Shown in pieces: positions 11,135-23,377 of a stretch of 64,000 bases of DNA. The translations under genes were made by a program, and so were the position numbers. The stretch is from Megaleporinus macrocephalus (Eukaryota > Chordata > Actinopteri > Characiformes > Anostomidae), in NCBI GenBank assembly GCA_021613375.1, contig CM038704.1, forward strand, positions 33,683,488 through 33,747,487, in the 5' to 3' direction. The number at the start of each line of letters is the position of its first letter. Positions within the stretch are counted from its first letter, which is position 1. Below the pieces are notes generated by a model. That model saw only the letters and a program-made list of their open reading frames with translations. It did not search any database and was not told where the DNA came from.

Positions 11135-12566
11135 CTGGTAGCCTGATCACTAACACCAGCACAGTCTGTTAGTGATCTACCGGCCGATAGCTCTCACGCC
11201 GATAGTCACTAAATGCTTTGAAAGACTGGTTATGACCCACATCAAAGCCACCATCGACGTCACTGTGGACCCACACCAGTACGCCTACAGGAGGAACCGA
11301 TCCACAGACGATGCCATTTCCTCTGTGGTCCACACTGCCCTCACCCACCTGGAGCAGAAGGACTCTTATGTCCGTATGCTCTTTGTGGACTTCACTTCCG
11401 CCTTCAACACCATGATACCCCAGACACTGACAGATAAGCTCTCCTCACTTGGTCTGCGCTCTTCTCTTTGCAACTGGGTCCTGGACTTCCTGACCAACAG
11501 GCCGCAGTCTGTGAGGATCCACAACCTCTCCTCCTCCACCACAATCCTCAGCACTGGCTCCCCTCAGGGCTGTGTGTTGAGCCCCCTCTTGTTCACGCTG
11601 CTCACATATGACTGCTCACCCATCCACCCAGGCTGTCATATTGTGAAGTTTGCGGACGACACGGCAGTGGTCGGATGCATCACAAACAGTGATGAGTCTG
11701 GCTACAGACGGGAGGTAGAACACCTGGAGGGTTGGTGCAGAAAGAACAACCTCTGCATCAACATAAAGAAGACGAAGGAGATGATTGTGGACTTCAGAAG
11801 GGGCAGACATGCCCACCTCCCCCTGCATGTCGGAGGGTCTGCGGTGGAAGTGGTCTCCAGCTACAGGTACTTGGGTGTTCACCTGAGCAACAACCTCACC
11901 TGGAGCAACAACACTTCCAGCCTGGTCAGGAAGGCACATCAGCGGCTCTACTTCCTCAGGCGGTTGAGGCGAGCTGGGCTTGGGAGCTCGGTCCTCACCT
12001 CCTTCTACAGATGTGTGGTGGAGAGCGTTCTATGCACCAGCATCAACGTGTGGCACGGAAGCTGCTCTGCTGCAGACAGGAAAGCTCTGCAGAGGGTGGT
12101 GAAGGCTGCACAGAGGTCTGTCGGAGTCAGCCTCCCCACCACCACGGACATATACACCTCCAGATGCAGGAAGAGGGCCACCTGCATCATGAAGGACCCC
12201 ACTCATCCAGCACACTCACTGTTTGTCCCGCTCCCCTCAGGCAGGAGGCTGCGGAGCGTTAAGTGTAGAACGAACAGACTGAGGAACAGCTTCATTCCGG
12301 AAGCTGTAAGACTTTTAAACGCCACTTAGTGGAACCACTGCACTGACACTTTAACGACACCAGTCACTTTAATACACTCTGCTGCTACCTTCTCCATTCC
12401 TGTTTATTTTATTTTCATATATTTTATATATTTATGTTTATTTTATTTATTTAAGTACTGCTGTCTGGGTAAAACTGGGTCCTTGGGTACCACAATTTCG
12501 TTCCACCCCATGTACTACATGTGATGCGAATGACAATAAAGTCTCCTTGAATCCTTGAATCCTTGT
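11135..12566 (+). mobile_element. Non-LTR retrotransposon (CR1/L2/Rex1 group), 5'-truncated, RT frame open
   Basis: The plus strand is open from about 11172 to 12329 (385 codons) and encodes a nearly complete reverse transcriptase. Blocks include [30 protein letters not shown] (first catalytic Asp), [24 protein letters not shown] (the YxDD-type box as FADD) and SYRYLGVHL, followed by the C-terminal LINE region with a Cys/His-poor end. The endonuclease half is missing (5' truncation). An apparent 1-base slip just before the first block (gatctaccgg) may be the reason the frame appears to begin there. The 3' end has AATAAA and a short repeat of ccttgaat (12543-12566), the microsatellite-like tail typical of CR1/L2-type LINEs. 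The RT frame lacks stops, so the insertion is fairly young. Confidence 0.88.
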
Positions 12567-13031
12567 GTGCAGCCATCCTTTGCAGGATTCACACTGTACC
12601 CAATGGACATTTTTTCCCTCAGGATACAGTGACCTAGTTGTGGAGAAGACATGTAATATCTACAATCTATAAGCTATATTTCCTTATAGAGGTATATGCT
12701 CAATGAAATACCAACCTGCCTGTCCCCAGCCTCTGAAAGGCACAGACATTTATATCAGCTGCCATACACTGTTGTCGAGTTTTCAGAACTTCCTGGAAAC
12801 ACACATCTTCACTTCATTAAAATGTTGAGGCATATTTACTATATAATACGTCAGCATGCATCCTTTATGTGGTTTTGAGGTGGTTTGGTTCTGAGCAATC
12901 AAAGCAAGCAAAACAGATTTCAAGATCTGCAGACTAAACACACCTCAAGAGCCTTCTGTAATTGAATTTATAGCGTTTAAATCTGGTTTACTCAGACTTA
13001 CATACAGTATTGTATTATAAATGCCACATAC

Positions 13032-13911
13032 CTCCACCATAACATCACAAATCATGGAAGTTGCATGATAACGACGACGATATTGAAGTCCACCTAAAGT
13101 GTCTTGGCCAAGTTTTATCCCATGAAGTTCCATTTCTGCCATCTGCCATGATACAAATGAGCGGAAATTGGTAGAGAGAACAAGGCTGGAAAAAATGCTG
13201 CTCATTTACTTACAGTGCATACAAAAACACCACAGTTTTGTGATTTTTTTCCTCCTTTTGATGCCACTGCTGTGGGTATTGTACGTCCCACTCTGGAAGG
13301 TCCCATGTTTCCTGAAAGGCCTGTCTGTACATGAAAAGAAATCAATGAAACTTTTTACTGGACATAAAATGAGCTGAAAGTTTCATTCAAAAATGCTGAA
13401 TGTCCATCAGGATATATTTATGGTTTTAACACTTTTGAGAGTAGTAGCATTTGATTTATACCAGAAACACTTTTCTCTAATTTAAACAATATGTTAATTA
13501 TCTAGTAATGATGACGTCCAATTCAAACAACATACATCACAAAAAATAATGAAGTGTCTGTAACTCTTTTTGCAATCAAAATACCTCAGTATGTCCATCT
13601 CCCAGTCCTTGGGAGAAGGATACAGTTGGAGAGAGTCATAGACTCTGATTTGTTTCAGGGCTGCATCAATCACCTGAAATTTTGATTAAAACAAGTAACA
13701 ACATGAGTATATGAGTATAAAGCAGCATAAGAAAACTAAGAATATGAATAGACTTACAATTATTAACATAGACTAAGATAAAAATAAAAACCTTGCTATA
13801 GCCTTCATACATGGTTACCACACTTACCCAAAGAATGAAATGGTTCCCACTTTCAGGTGTTTTACCACCAACAATCCTGGGGAGCAATATGACTGTGTCT
13901 GGGTGCAGGTC
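13032..13911 (-). pseudogene. Exons 9-12 of the decayed gene: Ulp1-like (C48) cysteine protease domain
   Basis: Exon 9 ends with GNHFILW and exon 10 contains IRVYDSLQLYP, matching the His and Asp blocks of Ulp1/SENP-type peptidases. Exon 11 has WDVQYPQQW, and an NCGVFVCT string typical of the catalytic Cys block, but that string lies one frame away from the reading that joins exon 11 to both neighbours, just after an A7 run (13240-13260 area). The catalytic Cys is therefore not encoded in phase, so the protease is inactive or the assembly has an indel here. Confidence 0.55.
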
Positions 13912-14559
13912 CTGCAAATAGAATTTGATTTGCATTTGTAATTGCACCCGTTTAAGCAATATATACTAAAACTCTCTTTATGATCGCTTTATGTGCTACA
14001 CAGCCTTGACTGACTTACTGATAGGTTCTGTATAGCAATGATGCAAATATCAATTCCCATTATGGAAAGTATTGTTTGATGCTCTGAACATTATTCAGCA
14101 AAAAAATATACTTAATAAGGGTATAATACCTGAAGTATCTTTGTGTTGCGAGACGTAATTGATCCTGTGGTTTTATAGTCACGGCACCAGCAAACAAACG
14201 CAAATGTGGGGAAGACCTTGAACTAGTCATGTGAACGAGTCCACCAAGTTTCTGTATCTGCCTTATCCAAGGAAAAGACAGTTGGAGCTGCTTCTGCTCA
14301 GCCGTCCTAATATTTTCCAATGTGGTGTCACACAGTCTGCCATCATAGGGCTGAAAGAACGCTTGTTTTGTTCTGTTATTTGTGTGCCGTGCCACCCTTC
14401 CAGCAATATCAGAAATGTAAATAGTTGGAGGTATTTGCAGGCTCAACAGTGCATTTGCATGGTCTCGTGCAGACTCCTGCCACCACAATGGAGAGCAGTA
14501 GTACACAACTGAATGCATGCAGCCAGCATGCAAGACTCCACCTAAAAAAGATAAACTAT

Positions 14560-15220
14560 GAAAGCCAATTTATAAAAAGTTGGGATATTTTAGAAAAATG
14601 CAGTAAAATCAACATTAAATGTAACCTGTTGTTTGTTAATTCTCTTGGACATATATTGCAACTGACACATGCACAAATATTGACCATATTTTGTAAGATT
14701 AACAAATTCTGAATTTGATGCCTGCAACATATTCAAATAAAAGTTGGGACAGAAGCAGAAAAAAATTTCACAATACGTTGAGTAACAGGTAAGGGTATCA
14801 TGACTGGGGATAAAATAAGAATTCGCCAAAGGCTCAGTCTGTGGAAGCAAAGACTAGTCATGCCTTTTAAACCATTTAAACATTTTTGCAAGACTGCAAA
14901 GAATTTAGGTATGGCACTTCATAAAGAGGAGAGTCAGACAACAGACCCACAGACTGGTGAACAGCTTCAGTCTTTTTTATGAAGCAACAGTGGGAAGATT
15001 TCACTGCAAGGTGATGTTGAAACAGCGTTAAACATGACCCATACAAACTTTTGGTGCAAACTGAGTGTGTTGGAGGCATCAAATTCTATATTTGTTTATA
15101 TTAGCAAAATACAACAAAGTTGGTCAGTGAAAACATTGGAAATCTTCTTTCTACTGTTCTGGTTATTAAAGGTATAACTTGTTTTTATTTACTGCATTTT
15201 ACACAATGTCAGAGCCTCTA
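14560..15220 (+). mobile_element. Non-autonomous DNA-element-like repeat inside the intron between exons 7 and 8
   Basis: The plus strand starts near 14575 with aagttgggatattttag and ends near 15220 with gtttttatttactgcatttt then acacaatgtc. This is the recognisable, widespread teleost repeat that begins and ends with 'aagttgggac'-type sequence. It has no coding capacity. Family name and exact ends are not certain, and no target duplication was fixed. Confidence 0.5.
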
Positions 15221-16571
15221 CAGAAATTAATATTATTAATTATTAATATGATAATTCTTTAGTATTTTCTACACTCATGTTTGCTAACATCCTTACCGCC
15301 TGCCTTTTGGAGCTTCATAAACATCTTTGGATAAATGTCCTTATAAAGGAGGAGCTCCTCCAGTACGTTCAGTATGTCAGATTGCCAACCCTCTGCCGAC
15401 ATTCCCAATTCTGCACAGGCTGCAACCAGTTCAGTCTTTTGTGGCTAGTAAAAATAATGAATAATAAATAATTAAGCGCAGTACATACATTTTGATCTTA
15501 GGACTGCCAGCTATCTGAAATACCTTTTTTGAGTCCAGCACTCTGAAGATGACATCCTCTAGCGGCAAAGATGGAGTAAGCTTTGCTGGATTCTTAAGAT
15601 GCTTAGACAGTCCTTTTAGCACCTCTGTCTTTGGGAGGACAGGACCAATTCTGGAGGATTCCCCGACCCATGGTGCAAATGCTGAATAGGTTAGCTCTTT
15701 GCAAAATGGGTTTTTTGATCTTGTGCCTGTAGATATGAAAAAATGATAGTACACATTGAAATCCATGTGAACACACACAAAAAATTCCCTTTGTTTCCAT
15801 TTTGATAATGTACCATCACAGAACCCAGCAGCAATGAGCTGTTTCTCAAGTTGTTTCCATCGGTCTCTAATGTTTATGGAAAGATCGCTTGATTGAATGT
15901 CCTCTCCAGAAAGTTTTTTTTGAGGAGATTTACTACACAGTCAGAGAATAAAAAGTATTTTTAATAGATGTATATTAAAATAGAATGTTAACACTGGAAA
16001 TAAGAAATACCAACCAGGCAAATCAAAGGCCACTTTCCAGTTTGCATCTGCGATCAGCACTGGAGGATTGTGTCCACACCGGTTACAGAAAAAGTAACTG
16101 TAAGCAGTCATTGCTGAGAAGTGATAGAAGGCCTTCCTGATGGTATTCTGATGGATTGTTGTTTCCATGTGGTCTTCCATCATTGACAAGAACCGTCCAA
16201 TTGCTGTATTGTTCTAAATTAAAAAGCTGGCAATGATTATGCTTGGTATTTCACAGATAACATGCATTTTATTAGCAATGTATAGAAATTGCACAAAAAC
16301 TACACAGTAATAAAAACTAATTTTAACAAGTTTAAGCATGTTTAACAAACCTATATTGCTGTAGTACGCATTGAACACATCGGTATACTTAGCAGGACTC
16401 TGTTGTTGTAGTTGTGGTAGCCCATACTATATTCTTGAAATCTGACCTGCTTTTGACAGACTGGGCAATATTCACAGCTACTGTAACTCCTAATAAAAAA
16501 ACCCAATTCTATTATATGTCAGAAAAGAGCAGAAGATTTAACTCTAAGTATTGACATGAAAGAAAACATAC

Positions 16572-17524
16572 CTCTTTTGACATTGTACAACCCATACACA
16601 GAAGCATTTGTGATTATAACTGTAGAACTTGACAAATCAGAAGGTGTTTGACCTGGGCAGTATGGGCAAACTTTCTCCACCGGCTCAAACTTCTCTGGTA
16701 CCTCTTTTAATTCTTGCTTCAGCTCTGGTGGCAATATTTCTGGAATTATTTTATGATCCCAGAGATAGTTTGTCATTGCCACAATCTGTTCTTCATTGAA
16801 GTCTGACGACAGGCTATCTAAAACTTCAGTGACCTCACTGTCGCTCACACTATCACTAGTGCTTCTTTCTTCAATTAGAAGCTCCTTCTTTGACTGGAAA
16901 AGCCACCACATAGCCAAATATATATGCGTGCAGCGATGATACTTCTTAGAGCAGTTACACTGACATAACCATTTCCCCATTATCTTGTCAAATATAACTC
17001 TTGTTCTGCCAAAAAGACTCCAGGCCTCCTTTTTGCCAGTAAAAACAGAAAAATAAACATATCGGCCTGAATAACCATGTTCTTCATAGAGGACAGGGTA
17101 CACTGTGCATGTTCTTTCTTTTGTGGCTAGTGTATGTATGTCAATGCATTCCTTTTCTCTTTCCAAAAAAATAAGACCTTTGTCCACCATAGACTGCATT
17201 GAATTCATCTGTAATGTGGCAGGTTCTTTATATGGGGAGGCAAATGCAACTCTGCTCAAGTGTTCACATTCAACACCTGGCTTTCCACTGATGTTTGCCA
17301 AGGCCATGAAATCTCTACAGTCATCCACTTCACAGCCTATTACCTGTGATGTTGTGGATTTACGTATGTGTATTGGTACTCTCTGACCTGTGTTTTTAGC
17401 AGTGAGAAAAATGCCTTTCTCTACATCCACACAAAAAATGTACTTGCAAATGTACTTTCACAGTACTGGCACTTGAAATTGCCAGTGGTAACATTGGATT
17501 CAGAAGTTTCAGGAATAAATTCAA
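16572..17524 (-). pseudogene. Exon 2 of the decayed gene: SWIM-like zinc finger exon
   Basis: The exon is open for about 286 codons from near 17430. It contains a SWIM-type signature near 16950 (WLCQCNCSKKYHRCTHIYLA, a CxCx(n)CxH arrangement) followed by an acidic Ser-rich linker and a second C-x2-C motif (CPYCPG near 16655). The first 95 bases encode a FKCQYCEST block in a frame that does not join the rest: it runs into a stop just after a T6 run at about 17430-17437, where one more T would restore phase. The donor AAAAGAG/gtatgt is at 16572. Confidence 0.6.
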
Positions 17525-17827
17525 CTGCAAAAGAAAGACAGAAAGTATTATCCCGTTGCTGGCAAAGCAATAAAAAATAAAAAAATAAAAATCATAATTG
17601 CAATATAATCATAACTGAATTCCAAAAGTGATGTTTCTCAGATGTAAACTTTTCATCTTTTATGTAAACTTTACATGGAGTAATTTGAGTGGGTACGTTA
17701 AACAATTAATTAAAAGATAAAAAGGCAAAGCATATACCTTGATTAGCACTTTTAACATTTTAAAAACTAATATAAATAATATGAATTTCTCAAATTGCAA
17801 TTGCAAACAATTTAGTGGGTCAATTAC

Positions 17828-17953
17828 CATGCCTTTCCAGGTGGACTTTAAAGTTGTTTTGTCTGGCAATCAGTTTTCCACATTTCGGGCAGTGCCAGTG
17901 ACTTCGTTTTTCATCTTTGCCTTTCTTACAAAGACAGGGTATTGTAAATTTCT
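17828..17953 (-). pseudogene. Exon 1 of the decayed gene: C2H2 zinc finger
   Basis: Bounded by an acceptor (ttcctcaacag) and donor (gtaattg), this exon reads IPCLCKKGKDEK then HWHCPKCGKLIARQNNFKVH and LERHG. C-x2-C-x12-H-x3-H is a classical C2H2 finger. It is the first exon found for the gene, and no initiator Met was identified upstream. Confidence 0.6.
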
Positions 17954-20108
17954 CTGTTGAGGAATTAAAATTTCAAGTGTTTTGATAAAGACTCAAGGTG
18001 ACATAATTTAGATTGTTCCCTAAATGTAGCAATTACTGTTATCCATGCTCCTTTTAAAGGTAATCTGTATTTCATTATTTATGTATTTTGTTCGCAATCA
18101 ACTTTCACTAGATTTTTGAATGCTAATTGTCTAGTCTGTCTTTTTTGACAGTGTTTTGAGGCAGGATTAATTTGTGTAATATGGAGTATGCTAAATGGTA
18201 ATTTTAATTTACACAAACCTGGTATTTAAAAAAGATGGTCTGTATCTAGTGTATTGTTGTATAATATGCATGATACACATAATACTGGCCAAGAATAAAC
18301 ATCACATGACTGAACATACCTCATTCAAATTACAAATCAAAATGCAGAAAAAAATTACTGAGGTTAGGATTATCGGTTAGGTTTAGGTCCACGTGTCGGG
18401 AAGGCGAACGTCTGCATTGGATTATTTGCTTCAGCCTCACTTATTAGGCCTGCATTATTGTGTTTATCCAAACACACTCAAAAAATGTATCTTTTTAAAC
18501 AGAATATATGATTAGTAATGTTTGAGTACCTGGCATAATTTAGGATGTATTATGTGTGGCGCTTGGTGGGCATCAGTGTCATGCGACAGCAGATTGTACT
18601 GCGAGACAGGAGGTGAGCATCGCGAGACACTAGATGAGTGTTGCGTCAAAGGGGGTGAGTGTCGCGCGGCAAGAGCAACAGGACAGCGACAGTTTTTGCT
18701 CTTACTGCTGCTATATATTATAGTATATTATTATAAGTATATTATAGTATCCCAAAATTGAGAAATATTATTATAATTGCCCAATAAGCAACAATAATGA
18801 CTCCAAAATAAGTGTACTCATAAATATATATATAATATTTGTTGAAGCGTTGGTGGATAAAACAAAGGCACTAGCCTAATTCTGGCCACTCCTGCTGACG
18901 TCAGCTCTTAAGAGCACAGGACTGCCCCTTATGTGACCTGATGCTTCTCTCTCTCCCTCGAAGAAACTTGGCAACAGATTGATCAGTCAATGCATTTAAA
19001 TAATTAAGGGAACTTACATATGGGTTTAAATTTTGTTAGAACTTAAAAATGTGAGGTTTATTGTCTGTGTATGGTTTATTCTTATATAAGTTATACTGGG
19101 GGTGTGATATTGACGCTATTTGGTGGTAGTTTGTTCTTTGAGGGTTTGTGTAATTTAAGCTTTAAGGAGGATTGGACTTTCTTTCATTTTACAATTTGAT
19201 AAGACTATTTGGGTGTTTGGTTAGAATTCTAGGTGGATTTAATATTATGAATTGCTATTACATTTTGATTTCCTTTGGAGTTTGCAAAATTTATTTCATT
19301 TTTATTGATTGGGGTAAATAGTGGTTTGAAGTAAGGAAATAAACAGAGAAAAGTAATTTTTATATTTTAAAGTAGGTTTAATCATAGCTATTTCGGGTTT
19401 TATTTTACAATTAAGGGAACATAAGGAAGTTATTACAATGTCAAAAAATGGCATTAAGTCTTTAAAAGTAATTGCTCTGGTTGATGTAGTACAGAATAAT
19501 AGTCCCTAAGTTAAAGGCATTGCAAAGATATCAGAGAAGTGGTATATACGCAGGTTACAGAGGTGATTAAAACAATGTAGGTGTTTGTGTTCACGTGTGA
19601 GGGTGATTATCAAATTAGAGATGAAGATGACTAAAAAATAGAGAGAAGACAAGCGGAAACAGTTATAAAGATGTGATTAAGTTTTAAAAGAAAGAAGAAA
19701 ATGACATATCTGGACTTTGAGGGTGAACTGAGAATGAGGAATCTGGAGATGATGATCAAGGTGATCTAGGGAGATCATGTGGAGTATGGTTTTTGAGTAG
19801 CATGTTTGCTTGAGTAGGTTAATTATGTTATCATCAGGTGCATGATTTGTAGATGTTGTGTTGGCCAGAAGCCTGTGTAACTAGGCATAAGGATGCTCAA
19901 TTTGTTGCTCAGTTTTTGTGTAGAAAGGGTTACAAGTAGATGGGAATTTCCAGATTGGATATATTCAATTAATGAGGAAAGAGTTTGTGGATAAAACTGT
20001 GAAATTGATTTTGAAAAATTAGGAATTAAATGATCATCAGAGTTAAGTTAGGTAGTAAGTTGTCAATGTGGGAGAGTTAATGTGGGTGGTAATAATCCTC
20101 CCATATAG
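17954..20108. other. Region without a supported gene
   Basis: AT-rich DNA with no credible ORF or RNA gene. Around 18540-18700 there is a loose repetition of cgagacag/gagtgtcgcg words. The part from about 19300 may be decayed 5' retroviral sequence belonging to the element that follows, but no gag or pol motif is recognisable. Confidence 0.4.
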
Positions 20109-21018
20109 AGAGATTGTTGTGGTGAAGATGTTTTAGCAGGATTTGAAGTTGATACAGTGCCTCAAGAAAAGAGGAAATATCTGTTGTATAATGATATGAG
20201 ATGGTTGAAAGTTAGGGATGATTGTTCACTTGCTGTGCATAATGTTACATGGGAAGATCAAGGGGAGTACACATGTACTTGTTTTGAACCAGAGTTTAGA
20301 ATTATTAAATTTTTCAATGTATGGACAGGGGGTTACATAACTCATCATGTGGTAGTTATGATAAAAGATTTGAGCTTGGTTGGGGCTCTCGCGTTAGCTA
20401 CGAGGGTTCAGGAGAGAGCTATCACAGTAAGCACTCCAAGGGGGAACATTACACAGTTGAATACTTTAGCATTAGACACAATTAAGAGTGTTAATAAATC
20501 AGTTCAGGTTACTACTTCAGCTACGACTTTGAAAGAGATTGAGGTTACTACAACAACGTCTACTTCTGTCACTTTGGGAGATACTACACATAAGGTTGGG
20601 ACAAGAGTGACTTTTGACAATAAGACGGGGACAACATTCCTGTCGCCTGCAAATGTGATGGAGATGCCTAATATGACACTTTTGAACTTTAAGGAAGTAG
20701 TAAATATAACTCAGAAGTTTGTGGCTGTGCTGAGTGTGAATAGTAGTGAAGAGGTTTTTGAAAAGAGAGTACGGATAGTGGATGTGAGTGACGTGGATTC
20801 AGGGGACTATTCAGGAGTGGAAGAGGAATTTTTTGACTTTGATAGGATACCAGAGGACATGACTGACCATTATAGAGCATTACAAAAGAGAGAGACTAAG
20901 TGGAAGGCATATGGATTTGATTCCTCTGTGTTACAAATCATAGATCCATGGGCAGGTAGGAACTTGTGGTATCAGCAGTTAACTCATTCTGTAAGATCAG
21001 TTAGAAAACTTAATTGTC
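20109..21018 (+). pseudogene. Retroviral env-like N-terminal part with Ig-like motif
   Basis: The frame is open from 20109 to beyond 21018. It includes a stretch that looks like the end of an immunoglobulin V-type domain (DDCSLAVHNV and then WEDQGEYTC, that is D-x-G-x-Y-x-C) at about 20215-20285. A Thr/Ser-rich segment with many N-x-S/T sequons follows, then an acidic segment. Heavy predicted glycosylation fits a surface protein. The link to env is by position: the frame runs up to the L1 insertion and continues in phase after it (22634). A host-derived Ig-containing gene fragment is an alternative. Confidence 0.5.
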
Positions 21019-22633
21019 AATTTATGGAATGAGATAAACTTATCTCAAGATATATATGGAGAGGCAGAAAACCAAAGATAAAATTTAAAACACTTCAGCT
21101 GAAAAAGGAAAAAGGTGGAATGGCATTCCCATGCCTACGGAAATATTTTAATGCAGCTCAGATAAGACCTTTGATATGCTTGTGTAACTCACAGTATAAG
21201 GCTAGATGGAAGGATATAGAGACTACGATGTTAAGCGATATCCCAATCCAAGCAATGGTGGCACATAAAAGATTATTAATTAAATATCCAATTGAAAACC
21301 CATGGGTGAAACTATCATTGAAAATTTGGAATAATATTATTAAGGAATACAATTTACAGGATATGGGAAAAATACTTAGATGGTGCTCAGTTGATCTGGA
21401 TTTTACTCCTAATACACTAGATAATCGTTTTAAAATGTGGTCTAGTAAAGGTCTCTCTGCTTACTGTACTATGCTGGATAAGGGGAGTTTCCAAAGTTTT
21501 CAAGCCTTAAAAGACAGCTATGGCCTAGAGACAACAGACTTCTTTCGATATCTTCAAGTGAGACAATACTTTCACCAGAAAATAAAACCAGTAACAATTA
21601 TGGAACCTCATAATAATAGTATTATTAAAATATTTATATCTGCATATAACTCAGACACTCAAGAAGATTATTTCATTATTGTATAAAGGATTCATGGACT
21701 TAGATACTTACTCTACATTATATATTAAAGAAAAATGGGAAAATGAGAGTGGCAACCATATTGCCAAGGAGGACTGGGAAAGTATTTGCACACTACAATG
21801 GAAATCCACTTATTCTGCAACTTGGAGAGAATTCTGTTGGAGAAATGCTAGGCGTTTTTTCTTAACCCCAAAGCAGAAAAGCCACTACACAGGCAAGTCT
21901 ATGTGTTGGAGGCATTGCAGTTCACAAAAGGCTAATCACTACCATATTTTTTGGGAATGCCCTGTTATTGCAAAATATTGGAGAGATATACACAGTGCAT
22001 TACAGGTGATTTTGGAAACTCCCCTTGACTTTAGATTTGATGTTTTATATTTGGGAAGCATCCATGTGGATACTTGGGACGCTTCAAGGAACTATCTATT
22101 TAGAGTACTCCTGGCAACAAGTAAAAAGGCATTAACTAGAAATTGGTATCAACCAAATCCACCAAAAGTAAGAGATTGGATTAATGTGGTGCAAGAGGTT
22201 TATAGAATGGAAAAAATAACTTTTCGCCTAAAAATCCAAAAAGGATAGATTTAACATATACTGGGAAAAACTGGCAAATTACGTTAATTCTACTCAACCT
22301 AACATATATTTGTTTTATAATGCATTCACTTTCTCCCTCACCCTGTATATAGTTTTCCAACACTCAAGAAGTATTTTTATGGTAATTGTAAGTAGTGCAT
22401 GAGGAGATGTTTTTGGGTGTGGGTATGCATACATGTTTATTTGTGTGTATATGTATGTGCATATATTATTGGACATTTAATTTTTATAGATTCTCATGGA
22501 GCAATGTTATATAGATATACAAGTATGTGAATATTACTTCCTGATTTGAAGGTTTTGTAAAGAAGCAAATGATACTTGTCCTTTTCAATAAACATTTAAA
22601 TAAAATAAAAATAAAAAAGAAAACTTAATTGTC
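21003..22633. repeat. 16-bp direct repeats (target duplication of the L1)
   Basis: Identical copies of AGAAAACTTAATTGTC lie at 21003-21018 and 22618-22633. Exact identity shows that this L1 copy inserted recently relative to the retrovirus it interrupts. Confidence 0.93.
21019..22617 (+). mobile_element. L1-type LINE 3' fragment with perfect 16-bp target-site duplication
   Basis: The body encodes the C-terminal part of an L1/Tx1-like ORF2 in two frames, 21019-21676 and then 21679-22246, with a slip near 21676. Recognisable are the post-RT region (SRYIWRGRKPKIKF, MAFPCLRKYFNAAQI) and, near 21905-21965, the L1 C-terminal zinc-knuckle pattern C-x3-C...H-x6-C. AATAAA and an A-rich tail end it at about 22617. 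The sequence AGAAAACTTAATTGTC occurs at 21003-21018 and again at 22618-22633, a perfect target-site duplication. The insertion disrupts the env-like frame. Confidence 0.92.
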
Positions 22634-22699
22634 TTTGTGTGCACATGGCCTTTGGTTTTAGAGACGTACCAGAGCCGTTACTTGCTAAATGTCAGTCTT

Positions 22700-23284
22700 T
22701 GTCATAGACAAAGCACTCAGCACGACGCTCGCAGAGCTAAAAGTTACGTTGGATTTATTGAGATCAGCAGCGTGACAGAGCAGCAAAATACAAACAAACA
22801 CAAAACGGGACTGAGCGAGAATCGTAGACCAGGAGACAGGCAGAAGTCGTAACCAGACAAGCAGAGAGCGAGGCGACCAAATCATGAGGGAGATCCGAGG
22901 GGAGAGTCGAGGGTACGGAAGGGAGATCAGAGCCAAGGGAGAGTAAGATACAGGCAACCACAACCAGAAGGAGAAATCGAGAAGGAGAATAGTCAGAAAA
23001 CGGAATAAGTCAAAACCAGAATAGACAAGACCACAAGGGAAAACGCTCGGAATTGCAACAATAGGTTGGCAAAACTTCGCTAAGTGTGTGCGTGTGTGTA
23101 AGGCTTATATGGGGTGAACGTAATGACAAACAGCTGTGCGTATTAGAATTCCGGTGAGGCTGATCGTGGAACAGGTGCATGATTGGCTTGAGGCAAACAT
23201 GTGGGTGTGACATCATCCGGATGTGCATTCTGGGAAATGAAGTTCGGAAGTAAGTTAGTGTCAGGAACAGTTGTATGCGTGACA
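22700..23284 (-). mobile_element. Solo LTR (585 bp) with 5-bp duplication, inside the env relic
   Basis: The element starts TGTCATAGAC and ends GTATGCGTGACA and is flanked by GTCTT on both sides (22695-22699 and 23285-23289). Removing it and one duplicate leaves the env frame continuous for at least 80 bases, so the target was an env reading frame. On the minus strand an AATAAA occurs (plus 22751-22758 area, ggatttattg), which suggests minus orientation. The ends resemble those of other fish gypsy-type LTRs. Confidence 0.85.
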
Positions 23285-23377
23285 GTCTTATGTATTGTTG
23301 TGGTTGTTATATCAGCAACAATCAGCACAAGATGCATGGATGGCTTTGTCAGTACATCTGTTCAGGCCTAAGCATAA

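Larger units (their letters stand above)
13032..17953 (-). pseudogene. Decayed multi-exon transposase-like gene: C2H2 + SWIM + Cys cluster + Ulp1-like protease (KDZ/Zisupton-like)
   Basis: Twelve exons can be read on the minus strand, most with clean GT/AG ends: 17828-17953, 16572-17524, 16351-16489, 16011-16213, 15814-15932, 15524-15726, 15297-15444, 14130-14541, 13828-13911, 13585-13673, 13214-13324 and 13032-13185. Phases agree from exon 4 through exon 8, again from 9 to 10 to 11, and from 11 to 12. Order of domains: C2H2 finger; SWIM-like CxCx(n)CxH finger; Cys-rich CPVC cluster; a core with ADANWK and HSVVYY blocks; a C-terminal Ulp1-type cysteine protease. This architecture is known to me from Kyakuja-Dileera-Zisupton transposases and relatives. 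Damage: a frameshift in exon 2, a phase mismatch at junction 2/3, a TAG at the end of exon 3, a phase mismatch at 8/9, and a frame problem at the protease Cys. The true 5' end is not seen. The assignment is inference. Confidence 0.6.
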
